A stretch of DNA of 64,000 nucleotides from Pedobacter sp. SYP-B3415 (GCF_004138205.1 NZ_RXNQ01000031.1:1-64000), one strand, 5' to 3'. Shown: positions 45,043 to 53,926, counted from the stretch's first letter. The notes: generated from the sequence alone by a model not told the origin. A program made the numbers and translations.

Positions 45043-46041
45043 ATGAAAATAGCAATTAACGGATTTGGCCGCATCGGGAGAATGACCCTTCGCGCCCTCC
45101 AAAATAAATCGAATGCAGAAGTTGTCGCGGTCAATGATCTGACAGATATAAGAACCCTGACGCACCTGCTAAAATATGATACAGCCCATGGGCGTTTCCC
45201 GGGAGAGATATCGGAAGATGGCGAAAATATCATTGTGAATGGCCGCAAAATCCGTCTGCTTAGTGAGAGGGAGCCCGCAAAACTTCCCTGGCACGAGATG
45301 GAGGTCGACGTTGTGATTGAGTCAACCGGCCGGTTTACAGACCGCCACGCGGCGCAGGCCCATATTAGCGCGGGCGCGCAAAAAGTGCTGATCACCGCTC
45401 CTGCCACAGGCGGCGTGAAAACGATTGTTCATGGCATCAACGACGAGCTGATTGGCGATGATGACATTTACTCGACGGCCTCATGTACCACAGGCAGTAT
45501 TGCCCCGGTCCTTTATATCCTTGATAAAGAATTTGGTGTAGAATCCGGTTTTATGGTAACTGTACATGCTTTTACTGCAGATCAGAACCTGCAGGATGCG
45601 CCGCACAAAGACCTTCGCCGGGCCCGCGCAGCAACACATTCCATCATTCCGACAACAACAGGCGCCGCAAAAGCAATTGGCGACGTGCTGCCTAACCTGA
45701 AAGGAATTATGGATGGTTATTCTTACCGGGTGCCTGTTATCGATGCTTCCATTGCCGATTTGTCGATCAACCTGAAACGTGAGGTATCTGCGCAGCAACT
45801 TAACGATCTTTTCAGGCATTACGCTGACAATGCACTCAAAGGTATTCTGGAATACACAGAAGAACCGCTTGTTTCTGCAGATATTCTCGGTAATACCCAT
45901 TCATCAATAATCGATGGCAGCATGACCAAAAACATTGGCAGAATGGTTAAGGTGGTAACATGGTATGATAATGAAGTTGGCATATCTAACCGGATTGCTG
46001 AAATGGTAAGTATTCTTTTACCGGAAAAGCAGCAAGCCTGA
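45043..46041 (+). CDS. gap: Type I glyceraldehyde-3-phosphate dehydrogenase, divergent active-site motif
   Basis: A 332-residue NAD-dependent GAPDH, by INGFGRIGRM at the N-terminus and the catalytic pair Cys148 (STASCTTGSIAPV) and His175 (TVHAFTADQ). The usual SCTTNCLAP has become SCTTGSIAP, so the conserved Asn is Gly. RVPVIDASIADLS also differs from the usual RVPTPNGSITDL. ATG 45043 is the start by homology, and longer frames overlap the regulator. The residue after the Rossmann glycines (NDL) suggests NAD. It may be a second, special isoform working with the GlxA regulator, perhaps in methylglyoxal or oxidative stress. A glycolytic role cannot be excluded. Confidence 0.88.
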   Translation: MKIAINGFGRIGRMTLRALQNKSNAEVVAVNDLTDIRTLTHLLKYDTAHGRFPGEISEDGENIIVNGRKIRLLSEREPAKLPWHEMEVDVVIESTGRFTDRHAAQAHISAGAQKVLITAPATGGVKTIVHGINDELIGDDDIYSTASCTTGSIAPVLYILDKEFGVESGFMVTVHAFTADQNLQDAPHKDLRRARAATHSIIPTTTGAAKAIGDVLPNLKGIMDGYSYRVPVIDASIADLSINLKREVSAQQLNDLFRHYADNALKGILEYTEEPLVSADILGNTHSSIIDGSMTKNIGRMVKVVTWYDNEVGISNRIAEMVSILLPEKQQA

Positions 46042-46319
46042 TTGGCTGCGCGTTATGAAAAATTCTTCCCGGTTTGCATCGTGGTTCAGAAACCCATAAA
46101 CACTTAGTCACTGTTGTCCGGTAAAAATTGGCTGAATGAAATAGAATCCTTCTAAGCAGTCTCAAAACAGTATTTGCCTGAGTCTTCTGAATCAAGCCCC
46201 CCTGTATTCTATGTCTGGGGTTTTACGTACAGGCGGTGGTTTTGATGAGGGTTTTGCCTGCTTATTGCCACTGTTAGGTGCGAACCGGCCTTGTATCTTC
46301 TCGCCGCAGAAAAGTATTA

Positions 46320-46515
46320 AAAGTCTTGCACTGTTTTAAGGAGGTCGCGAAGAACCAAGGAGGGGAACCAGCCCGGAACAGAATGATGCAGGGGTAATCC
46401 GGGCCTTTTCCCGCCGCCCTCGGACTTTTGATGCTTTTATGCAAGAAGAGATACACAGCCGGAGCGTTTTGCTTCTTTTTCGCCAAAAAGAAGGAGCCCC
46501 CGCGGCGGTGAGCGG
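46320..46515. repeat. Probable dispersed repeat (spurious 98-codon frame)
   Basis: A GC-rich block with two word families: a run like AAGGAGGGGAACCAGCCCGG and a run like CTTCTTTTTCGCCAAAAAGA. On the minus strand it reads as an open frame with SFFLAKKKQNAPAVYLFLHK, a peptide type I recall as a repeated spurious product in sphingobacterial genomes. No second copy lies in this window, so the repeat status is from memory and needs a genome search. Confidence 0.4.
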
Positions 46516-46775
46516 TTCGATACCATAGCCTCACATCAATTGGAAACCAAAGAACTATTGGCTTTCGCAAAACTTTCCCCGGACAACACTGAACACTGAG
46601 TCATGCATCAGTAGCACGATATTCTTATATGGCGATTACAACAGCAATTTTCAAAATATCAATTCGTCCCTCTGGTTAACAGCCCGGAGCATTGCTTCGG
46701 GCTAAATGCCTGCTTCCCAAGCAGGGGATCTCAATTGTCGTTTATCGCCCTCAAAAATGTCGCAGGCAGGCCGGG

Positions 46776-46802
46776 TTGTATCACGAACATCTGCTAACTT
46801 TG
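46776..46802 (+). promoter_or_regulatory. Promoter of the DUF4287 gene
   Basis: TTG, a 16-base spacer and TAACTTTG match the Bacteroidota pattern, with a spacer a few bases shorter than usual. The -7 element ends 16 bases before ATG 46819. Confidence 0.55.
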
Positions 46803-46818
46803 ACAAAAACAGAGATTC

Positions 46819-47043
46819 ATGTCATTCCAGGGATACCTAAAAACAATCAAGCAGCAAACGGGTAAAGACCCGGCAGATTTCAGGGCTATGGCCGCTGAAA
46901 AAGGATTTACAGAAGACGGCGTATTAACGGTTAAGGCTACAGAAATCACTAACTGGCTAAAGGCAGATTTCGGCCTCGGGCATGGGCATGCGATGGCCAT
47001 TTATGCGGTGCTTAAAGGAACCAAAGACGAACACAGCGTTTAG
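46819..47043 (+). CDS. DUF4287 small protein
   Basis: A 74-residue protein of the DUF4287 family, with the sequence SFQGYLKTIKQQTGKDPADF and WLKADFGLGHGHAMAIYAVL, typical of the family. It is a small helical, soluble protein of unknown function, often beside or fused to DUF1801/DUF5655-type modules. The downstream SnoaL-like gene starts 6 bases later, so both are in one transcript. Confidence 0.88.
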   Translation: MSFQGYLKTIKQQTGKDPADFRAMAAEKGFTEDGVLTVKATEITNWLKADFGLGHGHAMAIYAVLKGTKDEHSV

Positions 47044-47049
47044 CAAGCC

Positions 47050-47433
47050 ATGTCAGTCTTTAACACAGCGCGGTTGGACGCCGCCCGTTCATTCTCGACA
47101 GGAAAATTTACCGATGCAGCCACTACTTTGGCCGATCATGTCGAATTTCATATCTACGAAGAAGCAAAACACATAAAAGGAAAGGCCGGGGTTCTTCGGT
47201 TTTGTGAAGGTATCGCGGCTTACTTCAACACCGTAGATACCAGATTTGAGGAACGTGGCACCGTTTGCGATGACAGCCACGTTGTTATTTATGGTTATGC
47301 AACCTTCAGGCGCGATGGCCGGCTGTTAAGTTCGGTGCATTCGTGCGATGTATACAGTTTTGATACCAACGGCAAAATCGAAAAAATCCAGTCCTACTGC
47401 AATTCACAACGAGCCGCTCATACGCAGCAATAA
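47050..47433 (+). CDS. SnoaL-like / NTF2-fold protein
   Basis: A 127-residue NTF2-fold protein. TARLDAARSFSTGKFTDAAT, then LADHVEFHIYEEAKHIKGKA (typical second strand) and HSCDVYSFDTNGKIEKIQSY at the end follow the family order. The substrate or ligand is unknown. No signal peptide. It lies 6 bases after the DUF4287 gene, and the pair is convergent with the lipoprotein gene. Confidence 0.82.
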   Translation: MSVFNTARLDAARSFSTGKFTDAATTLADHVEFHIYEEAKHIKGKAGVLRFCEGIAAYFNTVDTRFEERGTVCDDSHVVIYGYATFRRDGRLLSSVHSCDVYSFDTNGKIEKIQSYCNSQRAAHTQQ

Positions 47434-47500
47434 GCAGGCGGCCGCATGTGCCGCGCATTAATAACAATTGTCTCGCTGAAGAATAGCTCAAAGCAGTTGT

Positions 47501-48127
47501 TTAGCCCGCAAACAGAACTTTATCAAACAAGAGTTGCCCGTTAGGCAGGATTTTGAAAAAGTAGATTACGGCATATTCACCTTCGCTTACATAATTACCT
47601 TCCTCATCTGTTCCACCTGGATACGAAACCGAGAGCTGAAGGGCGGAAGCTTTTTTGTCATACTGGGCAATCATGAAACATGTGTCCTGTCTGCCGTTTA
47701 CCTTTTGTGTTGTATACTCGCCTTTGTTCGCAAGTTCTGCTACGTTTACGGCAAGCAGGCTAGTGGAAAAATCTTCGTTGAAGATATATTTGTAATTGGT
47801 CTCGAAATCAGCTTCGGTAAAGATCTGTGGAAGTTCCTTTGGCCGCTTATCTTCATCCTGACTATTGTAAACGAGTTCCCATATCTGGGTCGTGTCGGCA
47901 TTTACCGGAAAATTGAAATACGCTTTCAATTTCCCGGTATTTTGTTCGTCGGCGCTTTGGGCAAGCAATTGCAGGCTTTTTGTCCAGGCATTGGTGCCGG
48001 CAGCGGCTTGTGTAGCAGGTGTTTTCGAAGAATCAACAGGTTTGCCAGAGGTGTTCGGTTTTTTGTCGGTGGTGCACGCAGCGAGTAGGCCTACCAGTGC
48101 TGCCGCAAGAGTTAATTTACGGGTCAT
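47501..48127 (-). CDS. Lipoprotein of unknown function
   Basis: A 208-residue lipoprotein with lipobox VGLLAAC (Cys about residue 18) and a following Lys/Ser/Thr/Pro-rich linker of about 30 residues. The remaining 150 residues (AQSADEQNTGKLKAYFNFPV, EADFETNYKYIFNEDFSTSL, SYPGGTDEEGNYVSEGEYAV) look like a compact alpha-beta domain. No family is recognised. It is probably anchored in the outer or inner membrane, facing the periplasm. Single gene. Confidence 0.7.
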   Translation of the reverse strand: MTRKLTLAAALVGLLAACTTDKKPNTSGKPVDSSKTPATQAAAGTNAWTKSLQLLAQSADEQNTGKLKAYFNFPVNADTTQIWELVYNSQDEDKRPKELPQIFTEADFETNYKYIFNEDFSTSLLAVNVAELANKGEYTTQKVNGRQDTCFMIAQYDKKASALQLSVSYPGGTDEEGNYVSEGEYAVIYFFKILPNGQLLFDKVLFAG

Positions 48128-48267
48128 TTGAAGCGATATGGTCTATAAACTCAAAATCCTCAGGTTTTGTTTGTCGGATTTCAGCAGTCATTTTTTGCGC
48201 TATTGAATGACAGAGGTATTCTACTTTGCGCGTCGGCTTGGTCATGTGTTTTGCCGCCGGCAAAACA

Positions 48268-48296
48268 TAGCAAAGCCGGTCTGCCGGACCGGCCTT
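48268..48296 (-). terminator. Weak hairpin after the double VOC gene
   Basis: On the minus strand AAGGCCGGTC and GACCGGCTTT enclose a five-base loop. It starts about ten bases after the VOC stop codon. The T tract is interrupted, so termination may be weak. Confidence 0.4.
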
Positions 48297-48305
48297 AAGC
48301 GCTTT

Positions 48306-49232
48306 TTATACGCCCGCAAACGCTTTTTCGAGTTGAGCAATATCGAATTTCTTCATCCCGAGGAAGGCCTGTGTCACGCGTTTAACGCGCTCTGGATCGG
48401 GATCTTTCAGCATTTCATCCATTCTTGAGGGATTGACCTGCCAGGAAAGTCCGAAACGGTCCTTTAGCCAGCCGCACTGCTCGGCAGCCGGTTCAGCCGA
48501 TAGTTTAGACCAGTAGTAGTCGATCTCCTCCTGCGTATCACAGTTTACAATAAATGACACAGCCTCGTTGAAACCGAAGTTCAGTTCCTGCCTGCTATCC
48601 ATGGCCGCAAACCACGCGCCTTCAATCCGGAAGTCAGCGTAAGTAAGAGAACCCTCTATGTCTGGTTGCTGACCGGGGCCATACCGGTGCGTTTCGCCAC
48701 GCTTACCGTCGTTGAACACAGCAACATAAAAATCAATGGCTTCTTCTGCCCTGCCGGCGTTGCCGCCTGTAAACATTAACGAGGGTATAATAGCTGGCCT
48801 TTTATCACCCGCGGGGTCGGTCAGGATCAGTTGCCAGCTTACACCATACTTATCCTGTATCCAGCCATATCGCTCGCTGAAGGGATATTGATCAAGCGGC
48901 ATCAGCACCTTTCCGCCCTCAGCTAGTCGTTCCCAAACCGCTTCCAGTTTTGCCTGCGCAACCGTTTTTGCGTCCGCGCCTGGACCGAAGAACAGGGGAT
49001 CAAAGTTTACCATAAAGGAAACCGAGGGATTGAGCTCGAAAAATGGGCCCGCGCTGATAGCCATAAATGGCTGCCCCCACAGTTTGAACGAGACGATATC
49101 ACAATCGCCCGAAGGGGTATCTCTGATCGTTGAAATATTCGTTATTTCTGACCCGGGAAAGAGTGTTGTGTAAAATTGCGTTGCTTCTACAGCGTTGTTG
49201 TCGAACCATAGATGGGGTGTTATCTTTCTCAT
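48306..49232 (-). CDS. Two-domain VOC (PhnB/3-demethylubiquinone-like) protein
   Basis: A 308-residue protein made of two fused PhnB-like VOC domains. The first (about 1-150) starts ITPHLWFDNNAVEATQFYTT, and the second (about 150-300) starts with a TPSLMFTGGNAGRAEEAIDF-like region. Both halves repeat the pattern FMAISAGPFFELNPSVSFMV and FAAMDSRQELNFGFNEAVSF and contain YGWIQDKYGVSWQ and CGWLKDRFGLSWQ. This matches the family named 3-demethylubiquinone-9 3-methyltransferase-like, of unknown substrate. It is the only double-domain member in the window. Single gene. Confidence 0.88.
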   Translation of the reverse strand: MRKITPHLWFDNNAVEATQFYTTLFPGSEITNISTIRDTPSGDCDIVSFKLWGQPFMAISAGPFFELNPSVSFMVNFDPLFFGPGADAKTVAQAKLEAVWERLAEGGKVLMPLDQYPFSERYGWIQDKYGVSWQLILTDPAGDKRPAIIPSLMFTGGNAGRAEEAIDFYVAVFNDGKRGETHRYGPGQQPDIEGSLTYADFRIEGAWFAAMDSRQELNFGFNEAVSFIVNCDTQEEIDYYWSKLSAEPAAEQCGWLKDRFGLSWQVNPSRMDEMLKDPDPERVKRVTQAFLGMKKFDIAQLEKAFAGV

Positions 49233-49373
49233 AACATTGTTGTTAAGTGTTAAGCAAAACTACCTGATACGGCCTTGCCCGGTCCGGGTCATAAGCGACA
49301 TTTACAGAGGGCTATCGCGATAATCCAATCGAAATTTTACTTAACCGGCTTACATCAGTAAGCCAAAAACTTA

Positions 49374-50288
49374 TCAGTTCATCTGCGCTCTGAACTCCAG
49401 TGGCGTCTGATTCGTTTTTGCCTTAAACAATTTGCTGAAAGATTGTGCGTGCTCGAAACCAAGTGTATAAGCAATTTCAGCCACCGACAGGTTTGTCGAT
49501 GACAACTGTTCTTTCGCCTTCGCGATCAGTTTTTCGTGAATAAACTGCTGGGTACTCTGACCAGTCAGCACCTTCAGCAAGCTGCTCAGGTAGTTCGGTG
49601 AAATATTCAGCTGTGATGCAATAGACGGAACACTCAGCAGACCCTTCGCCGTCTGGTGTTCATCTGAAAAATAATCTTCCAGCAACGACTCCAGTTTATC
49701 CAGAACCTGGTGATTGGTAATTTTCCGGGTTAAAAACTGGCGCTGATAAAAGCGGTCGGCATAGATCAAAAGATATTCCAGCTGGTTAATAATGAGCGAC
49801 TGGCTGAATTTATCCATGTTTGACTGATACTCGCGCTCGATATTCTGCAGGATTCCGGCGATGACCTTTTCTTCCTTATCCGAAAGAAACAGTGCCTCAT
49901 TCACTTTGTATTGGAAGAAGTCGTATGTTTTGATTGTCCTGGCCAGCGAAGTATTCCAAAGAAAGTCCGGGTGAATCAGCAACAGCCAGCCGGAAGGCTC
50001 AATCTGCACATCGGGATTGATCTCAACATGCAAGAGCTGCTGCGGCGCAAAAAATGACAACACGCCCGAGTTGAAGTCATAAGGCTGCTGACCATAGTTA
50101 AATCTGCCACTAACATTCCGCTTCAGCGCCAGGATGTAAAAGTCCTGCATCCACCGCAATTCTGATGCGCTTTCAGGATATTTCACTTTGCTATAGTCGA
50201 TGACACTGATAAGCGGATGCTCGGGCTGCGGCAAACTGTAGTACGTATGTAAATCCTGAAGGGAGCGGAAGCGAAATGTCGTATGCAT
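49374..50288 (-). CDS. AraC-type transcriptional regulator, intact paralogue
   Basis: A 304-residue AraC/XylS-type regulator. The N-terminal domain (about 1-190) has LISVIDYSKVKYPESASELR and PYDFNSGVLSFFAPQQLLHV. The DNA-binding domain has PSIASQLNISPNYLSSLLKV and the complete second HTH LGFEHAQSFSKLFKAKTNQT. It is clearly related to the broken regulator at 35017-35934 along its whole length, and serves as the reference for where that one is cut. It lies 26 bases after an SDR gene on the same strand and probably controls it. Confidence 0.9.
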   Translation of the reverse strand: MHTTFRFRSLQDLHTYYSLPQPEHPLISVIDYSKVKYPESASELRWMQDFYILALKRNVSGRFNYGQQPYDFNSGVLSFFAPQQLLHVEINPDVQIEPSGWLLLIHPDFLWNTSLARTIKTYDFFQYKVNEALFLSDKEEKVIAGILQNIEREYQSNMDKFSQSLIINQLEYLLIYADRFYQRQFLTRKITNHQVLDKLESLLEDYFSDEHQTAKGLLSVPSIASQLNISPNYLSSLLKVLTGQSTQQFIHEKLIAKAKEQLSSTNLSVAEIAYTLGFEHAQSFSKLFKAKTNQTPLEFRAQMN

Positions 50289-50314
50289 ATTCTAAAATAC
50301 TTAATTTTTGAAAA

Positions 50315-51157
50315 TTAGTTTTCAATTGCAGTAGATGCGGCAAGTTCTTTGGTAGCCTCAAGCGCTTCTTCAATAAGGCTGATTTTGCCTTTAACAAAAT
50401 CATATGTATCTACACCCATAAAGAAGTGAACGGGCGGCTGTTGCTGTTCGCTCAGCCCGATAAATACTTCAGCTGCTTTCTGAGGATCATTTGGTTGATT
50501 GCCATTAATGTCATTTAAATGAGCAGCTTCAACTTCGCGGGCATTCTGATAGGCAGCAATCGGATTAGCGGGTGTCATCACCGAGCCTTTTTCGAGGAAA
50601 CCTGTGCGGAAGTACCCGGGATAAACCAGCGTGGTATGTACGCCGAAGGGTTTCATTTCTTCTGCAAGTGCTTCAGTAAAGCCGGCCATAGCAAACTTTG
50701 TAGAGCAATAGATGCCAAAGGCCGGAAAATTACCAAGATACCCGCCTATAGACGCAATGTTAAAGATGTGACCGGACCGCTGGCTGCGCAGATAAGGTGC
50801 CGCATTCCGGATGACATTCAGCGCACCAAAAACGTTTACGTCAAAATTCTTTCTCACCTCCTCATCAGACAGTTCTTCGACGGCCCCGATCTGGCTGTAA
50901 CCCGCATTGTTCACGACGACGTCGATACGCCCAAACTTTTGCATTACGCTATCGATTGTCGTTTTGACGTCTTCATTACTCGTAATCTCCATGGGCAGCG
51001 GCAGAAAATTTACATGGCTGCCTATTGAATCTTCGAACGACTGCACATTCCTTGAGGTGGCGGCAACGAGATGTCCTTCTGTAAGTAACTGCTGAACTAA
51101 ATTAAGACCCAGCCCTTTTGACGCGCCTGTTATAAACCATACTTTTTTCATATTCAT
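50315..51157 (-). CDS. Short-chain dehydrogenase/reductase (SDR), cassette with AraC regulator
   Basis: A 280-residue NAD(P)-dependent SDR. The cofactor motif is TGASKGLG (about 10-17), the NAG motif is NNAGYS, and the active site is YCSTK, as in the SDR at 35976-36827, which it resembles throughout. Substrate unknown. Start at ATG 51157 or, two codons later, 51151. The AraC gene begins 26 bases downstream on the same strand. Upstream bases share CTTTGTnAnATCAA with the other cassette, so both may respond to the same kind of regulator. Confidence 0.9.
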   Translation of the reverse strand: MNMKKVWFITGASKGLGLNLVQQLLTEGHLVAATSRNVQSFEDSIGSHVNFLPLPMEITSNEDVKTTIDSVMQKFGRIDVVVNNAGYSQIGAVEELSDEEVRKNFDVNVFGALNVIRNAAPYLRSQRSGHIFNIASIGGYLGNFPAFGIYCSTKFAMAGFTEALAEEMKPFGVHTTLVYPGYFRTGFLEKGSVMTPANPIAAYQNAREVEAAHLNDINGNQPNDPQKAAEVFIGLSEQQQPPVHFFMGVDTYDFVKGKISLIEEALEATKELAASTAIEN

Positions 51158-51294
51158 GCTTTTTTTGATCTTGTTTCAACTTGATATGACAAAGATGGAA
51201 AGAGCCAGGCGCAGCCCTGTAACCGAATCTAAGAATGTTGTAGCCGTTTCTAAGGCGAATATAAATTACGCGATATGCATAAGCGCAGTGTATA

Positions 51295-53667
51295 TCAGTT
51301 TCCTGCCTCAAACTCCATTTCCTCGTAGATCACACCAGCATTGCTTATGCCCTGCACAACAATCTTAAAAGGCCCTGTTATATCGCCGGTAAAAAACTTC
51401 AGTATTCTAGGTTTACCTGCCTCAAGTTGCAGGGCATGATTCCAGTACAATGTAGACCAGAACGCCTGATCGACCGGTTCAGTGAAGGTATTTACATAAA
51501 ACTCCTTGTGCTGATATACCGGATTGAGTTTGAAGGACGAGGCACCGGCAGGACGGTCATTGCAGCCCTGGTAAACTTGCCTTGAGCCGTTTGTCAGGTA
51601 TGTTTCTCCTTTAATGGGCTGCCTCAGACGCGGATCGCCGGCGTGGTTTGGACAGTTTAGAATGTTGTATTGGCAGACATAGTCGCCGCACGCATTTACG
51701 CCCCGCGTTCCCGCGAAAAAGTCATTTCTATTTTTTTTAATCACCACCTCTTTCAGCACAATTGACCGCTCATTTCCGGATAAACTCAGCGACCTGTTCT
51801 CTTGCTCGAGCATGGGTGCAACAGGGATGGGCATGGCGAAATATCTTTTACCATAATTTACAGCCAATGTCTGATAAGGGTCGGTTACACTTAGTTCGTA
51901 TTGTTCGGATGTTTTGCCAGGAACAAATAAATAGGCCTGCTGACCGGACCCGACATATAGGTCGAAGGGCTTCAGGAAAAATCTTCCCGCAGCGTCTGTC
52001 TGAATCTGACTGAACCGCTTCCCCGCCAGATGCGCAATCTCTACCGGCTTGTTCAGACTTTTCCGGCCTCGCTTTATACTGCCGGCAAAGACCATGCTGT
52101 CACGGTGTACCACCGTATCTGCAGCCTGGCTGTTCCGAACCTTGTCCCACGTATAACGCCGCCAGCCTTTAATCAGCAGGATGTCTTCCAGCTGTTCGCT
52201 GTGTTGCAAGGCATTCAGGGTAAGTGGAAAGTCTTCCAGGTCGTCGCGCAAAGCCAGATGACTGCGAATATCCTTATGATTTATTGCACTGAGCCGGTTG
52301 GCCTGGACGCAGGCTACAGAGACGAGGGCATCCGTAACGTGATGCATAGGTTCGATATTTATTGAAACCTGCTCGCGTTTGCCATAGCGGGCTTTTGATG
52401 ACACCAGAGTAAGGTGTCTGTCAGGTTTCCGGTAGTGTGCATAAAACATACGTTCAGCCAGCGGCTGCCCCCGGCTATCAGTTATGGTAAGTGCACATAA
52501 GCCTTCAGGTACATCATGAAGCGGAAATACGAAGTTCTGGGCTGATCCACGCATACTGTGCTTTGCAGCCAGGTAAGACTGTCTGAAATTATGCAGGTAA
52601 AAAACGAGCTCGTTTGTCTCTGTGCTCATGATACGTATTCTAAGGCTGTCCCCCACCACCGCCCGGGCTGCATGCAGGGCCAGGCCTTGCTCAAGTGCAG
52701 GCGGAAGTCTGAATAGACTGTCTCTCAGCTGTGGATGTTTCAATTTAACCGTGTATGTTTTGCCTTTCAGACAGCTCAGCATAAACCGGCCCGTTCCAAG
52801 CTCATTTGTTTCAAATTGCAGCAGGGGCAATTGGTCTTCAAACAGCGTTCCGGATGTCGCTACCGGTGCTCCGTATTGATCCTGAACTTCGACAGCAACT
52901 ACCGAAGGCAGGCCATCGATCAGATGACCCCCCTCCGGGAAAAACCTGACTACCGCCTTGCGTAAGGGTGGAATGAGCGGTAATGCTACCCGATCGGTAT
53001 CTCCTCTCAAGGATACCTGGACATGTATATTCGGATCGCGTGCAGACGGATTGAGCGGTATTTGCATGACGAGCTGACCGGCTATGTCTGACCTGGTCTT
53101 TTTTTGGATGTTACCATAGCTGTAAAGTACATCCACCGGCTTGTCTAACAAACGATAATCGCCGCTGGTTACTGCCAGGCGCAATTGGGCAGTATTTAAG
53201 AGGGTGTCGGAAGGTTTTTCAAGGACCAGCCTGGCATTGAGCGGCAGCTGATGTCCGGTTTTGATTGTAACCGGCTGAATAAAGATTGCCCGGGGTTCCC
53301 CTTTGTAGATATGATCTGTAAAGGCGATAAAGCGATAGTTACCGCCGGCCAGACTGTCTGGAAGCTGGATCTGTCCAAAAGCGAGCCCTCTACCCGTTAT
53401 AAATTTTTGCTGCAGCACCAAAGAAGAATCCCAGTCCCGTATCAATGACATGCATAGAACCTCATGTTGGTCGCGCAGGGGTCCGAACAGGTAAGCGGTA
53501 AACCATGCGGTTTCGTTGCCTGAATACACATTCTTATCAAAATGGACAAAAATCGGCGCCGCGGGGTTTGCTTTCGCGTACCACTCCAATTGCTTGTCGA
53601 CCGGATTCTGAGCCAGGGCGCTGAACACGCAGCCGGAAAATAAAAAAGAGAGGACGATCCGGATCAT
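51295..53667 (-). CDS. Large secreted protein with MG2/Ig-like domains
   Basis: A 790-residue exported protein. The signal peptide is MIRIVLSFLFSGCVFSALAQ. The first 130 residues (FVHFDKNVYSGNETAWFTAY) match the macroglobulin MG2-type domain of a Bacteroidota family, and further Ig-like and carboxypeptidase-regulatory-like stretches follow. There is no TonB plug or barrel. A Cys-rich part (GVNACGDYVCQYNILNCPNH, about residues 650-670) lies near the C-terminus. It is probably periplasmic or on the surface, with a structural or binding role. Function unknown. Single gene. Confidence 0.75.
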   Translation of the reverse strand: MIRIVLSFLFSGCVFSALAQNPVDKQLEWYAKANPAAPIFVHFDKNVYSGNETAWFTAYLFGPLRDQHEVLCMSLIRDWDSSLVLQQKFITGRGLAFGQIQLPDSLAGGNYRFIAFTDHIYKGEPRAIFIQPVTIKTGHQLPLNARLVLEKPSDTLLNTAQLRLAVTSGDYRLLDKPVDVLYSYGNIQKKTRSDIAGQLVMQIPLNPSARDPNIHVQVSLRGDTDRVALPLIPPLRKAVVRFFPEGGHLIDGLPSVVAVEVQDQYGAPVATSGTLFEDQLPLLQFETNELGTGRFMLSCLKGKTYTVKLKHPQLRDSLFRLPPALEQGLALHAARAVVGDSLRIRIMSTETNELVFYLHNFRQSYLAAKHSMRGSAQNFVFPLHDVPEGLCALTITDSRGQPLAERMFYAHYRKPDRHLTLVSSKARYGKREQVSINIEPMHHVTDALVSVACVQANRLSAINHKDIRSHLALRDDLEDFPLTLNALQHSEQLEDILLIKGWRRYTWDKVRNSQAADTVVHRDSMVFAGSIKRGRKSLNKPVEIAHLAGKRFSQIQTDAAGRFFLKPFDLYVGSGQQAYLFVPGKTSEQYELSVTDPYQTLAVNYGKRYFAMPIPVAPMLEQENRSLSLSGNERSIVLKEVVIKKNRNDFFAGTRGVNACGDYVCQYNILNCPNHAGDPRLRQPIKGETYLTNGSRQVYQGCNDRPAGASSFKLNPVYQHKEFYVNTFTEPVDQAFWSTLYWNHALQLEAGKPRILKFFTGDITGPFKIVVQGISNAGVIYEEMEFEAGN

Positions 53668-53821
53668 AACCGAAGATAAGTATATCCTTCCAGCAATAAA
53701 ACTGTACAGTATAGAAGGGAAATCTTATACTGAGACCGACCTTTCAATACCTCATTATCATTAAAGGGGCTTGATTTTAAACAAATGGTGCGGGCAGCGG
53801 TTACAGTGAAATATCAAATTT

Positions 53822-53926
53822 ATGACCTTCCATGAACAGCCTGCTCAGCAAGATGATCAACAGAACAAGACGGGACGAAGACCCGCCAGAAACCGATCGG
53901 GCGTTGTGCAGACAATAGAATTTTAA
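53822..53926 (+). CDS. Possible 34-residue basic peptide upstream of Mn catalase
   Basis: A short open frame that reads MTFHEQPAQQDDQQNKTGRR and ends SGVVQTIEF before TAA. The peptide is Gln-rich at the start and strongly basic in the middle. It ends 20 bases before the manganese catalase ATG on the same strand, so it could be a small co-transcribed protein or a leader peptide. I recognise no family, and open frames of this size also arise by chance. Confidence 0.35.
   Translation: MTFHEQPAQQDDQQNKTGRRPARNRSGVVQTIEF

Larger units (their letters stand above)
46042..46818. other. 777-base non-coding region with dispersed-repeat material
   Basis: No credible gene is seen. Positions 46320-46510 carry a GC-rich block (GGTCGCGAAGAACCAAGGAG, then CCCGCCGCCCTCGGACTTTT and CTTCTTTTTCGCCAAAAAGA), whose minus-strand frame is open for 98 residues. 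I believe this is a dispersed repeat of sphingobacterial genomes and not a gene. At 46690-46730 lie two hairpins, AGCCCG...CGGGCT and CCTGCTTCCCAAGCAGG. The second equals a tRNA-Gly(CCC) anticodon arm, but the rest of the tRNA is missing. The promoter of the DUF4287 gene lies at the end. Confidence 0.5.

Noticed and set aside
46274..46570. 98-codon minus-strand frame as a gene
   Set aside because: Composition is unlike the neighbours, no promoter or ribosome site is seen, and the peptide resembles spurious products of dispersed repeats.
46690..46740. A functional tRNA-Gly
   Set aside because: Only the anticodon arm fits. No acceptor stem, D arm or T arm can be formed around it.
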